Shown in pieces: positions 5,861-5,932 of a stretch of DNA of 5,932 bases. The position numbers and the translations under genes were made by a program. Origin of the DNA: a bacterium (GTDB lineage: Bacteria > Patescibacteriota > Minisyncoccia > Minisyncoccales > UBA10102); NCBI GenBank assembly GCA_030698465.1, contig JAUYJZ010000060.1, forward strand, positions 1-5,932. Reading direction: 5' to 3'. Each line of letters starts with the position of its first letter. Positions within the stretch are counted from its first letter, which is position 1. Under the pieces are notes generated by a model that worked only from the letters and a program-made list of their open reading frames with translations, searched no databases and had not been told where the DNA came from.

Positions 5861-5932
5861 TTATTTGGCCAAAGCCGTAATTGCTCCTATTATGGCCAGG
5901 AGGAGTGCAGTAATACCGAACAAGCTAAGAAG
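5861..5932 (-). CDS. C-terminal end of an unidentified membrane protein (partial)
   Basis: The reverse strand is open from the window edge to a TAA at 5863-5861, immediately followed by TGA. The 23 visible codons begin LLSLFGITALLLAIIG and end TALAK. They are almost entirely hydrophobic and look like a C-terminal transmembrane helix ending in a single lysine. The gene converges on serS, and the hairpin with a minus-strand T-tract lies about 30 nt past its stop, which supports a real gene in this direction. I do not recognise the family, and too little is visible to assign a function. The opposite strand is also open here, so the orientation is not certain. Confidence 0.5.
   Translation of the reverse strand, partial: LLSLFGITALLLAIIGAITALAK

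Noticed and set aside
5847..5932. Plus-strand open frame from GTG 5847 to the window edge
   Set aside because: Basic, low-complexity translation without family resemblance. The hydrophobic minus-strand reading and the minus-strand T-tract favour the opposite gene.

Overview
The window is one densely packed plus-strand cluster joining cell-wall elongation genes to information-processing genes. In order it holds the 3' end of mreC, mreD, mrdA (penicillin-binding protein 2), greA, lysS and serS. After serS a hairpin with a minus-strand T-tract separates the cluster from a convergent gene, of which only the C-terminal 23 codons are visible. The first five junctions are tight: mreD and mrdA overlap by 23 nt, mrdA and greA are 1 nt apart, greA and lysS 29 nt apart, lysS and serS 50 nt apart. 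This suggests largely shared transcription.

Organism (inference): the protein family variants look like the candidate phyla radiation (Patescibacteria, Parcubacteria-like). Pointers are a very short MreD, a PBP2 with an acidic N-terminal tail before its membrane anchor, and a GreA carrying an in-frame insertion encoded by a GC-rich palindrome. I recall that palindrome type as dispersed in Parcubacteria genomes. No rRNA or marker gene is present to confirm this.

Functionally, MreC, MreD and PBP2 belong to the elongasome: MreC and MreD are the membrane scaffold and regulators, and PBP2 is the transpeptidase that crosslinks side-wall peptidoglycan. GreA rescues backtracked RNA polymerase. LysRS and SerRS charge tRNA-Lys and tRNA-Ser.

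Three structures go beyond the genes. (1) A 134-bp element (225-358) with imperfect 17/18-bp terminal inverted repeats and a 4-bp TGAA direct repeat on each side sits exactly at the mreC/mreD junction. Removing it with one TGAA copy restores an ATGA stop/start overlap and the same MreD reading frame. This is a probable miniature transposable element that turned the mreD start from ATG to GTG. (2) A stop-free palindromic repeat (about 2820-2852) has added about 11 residues to the GreA C-terminal domain. (3) A perfect 15-bp inverted repeat without a T-tract lies between lysS and serS. Its arms are themselves quasi-palindromic, and its loop is complementary to the end of lysS.
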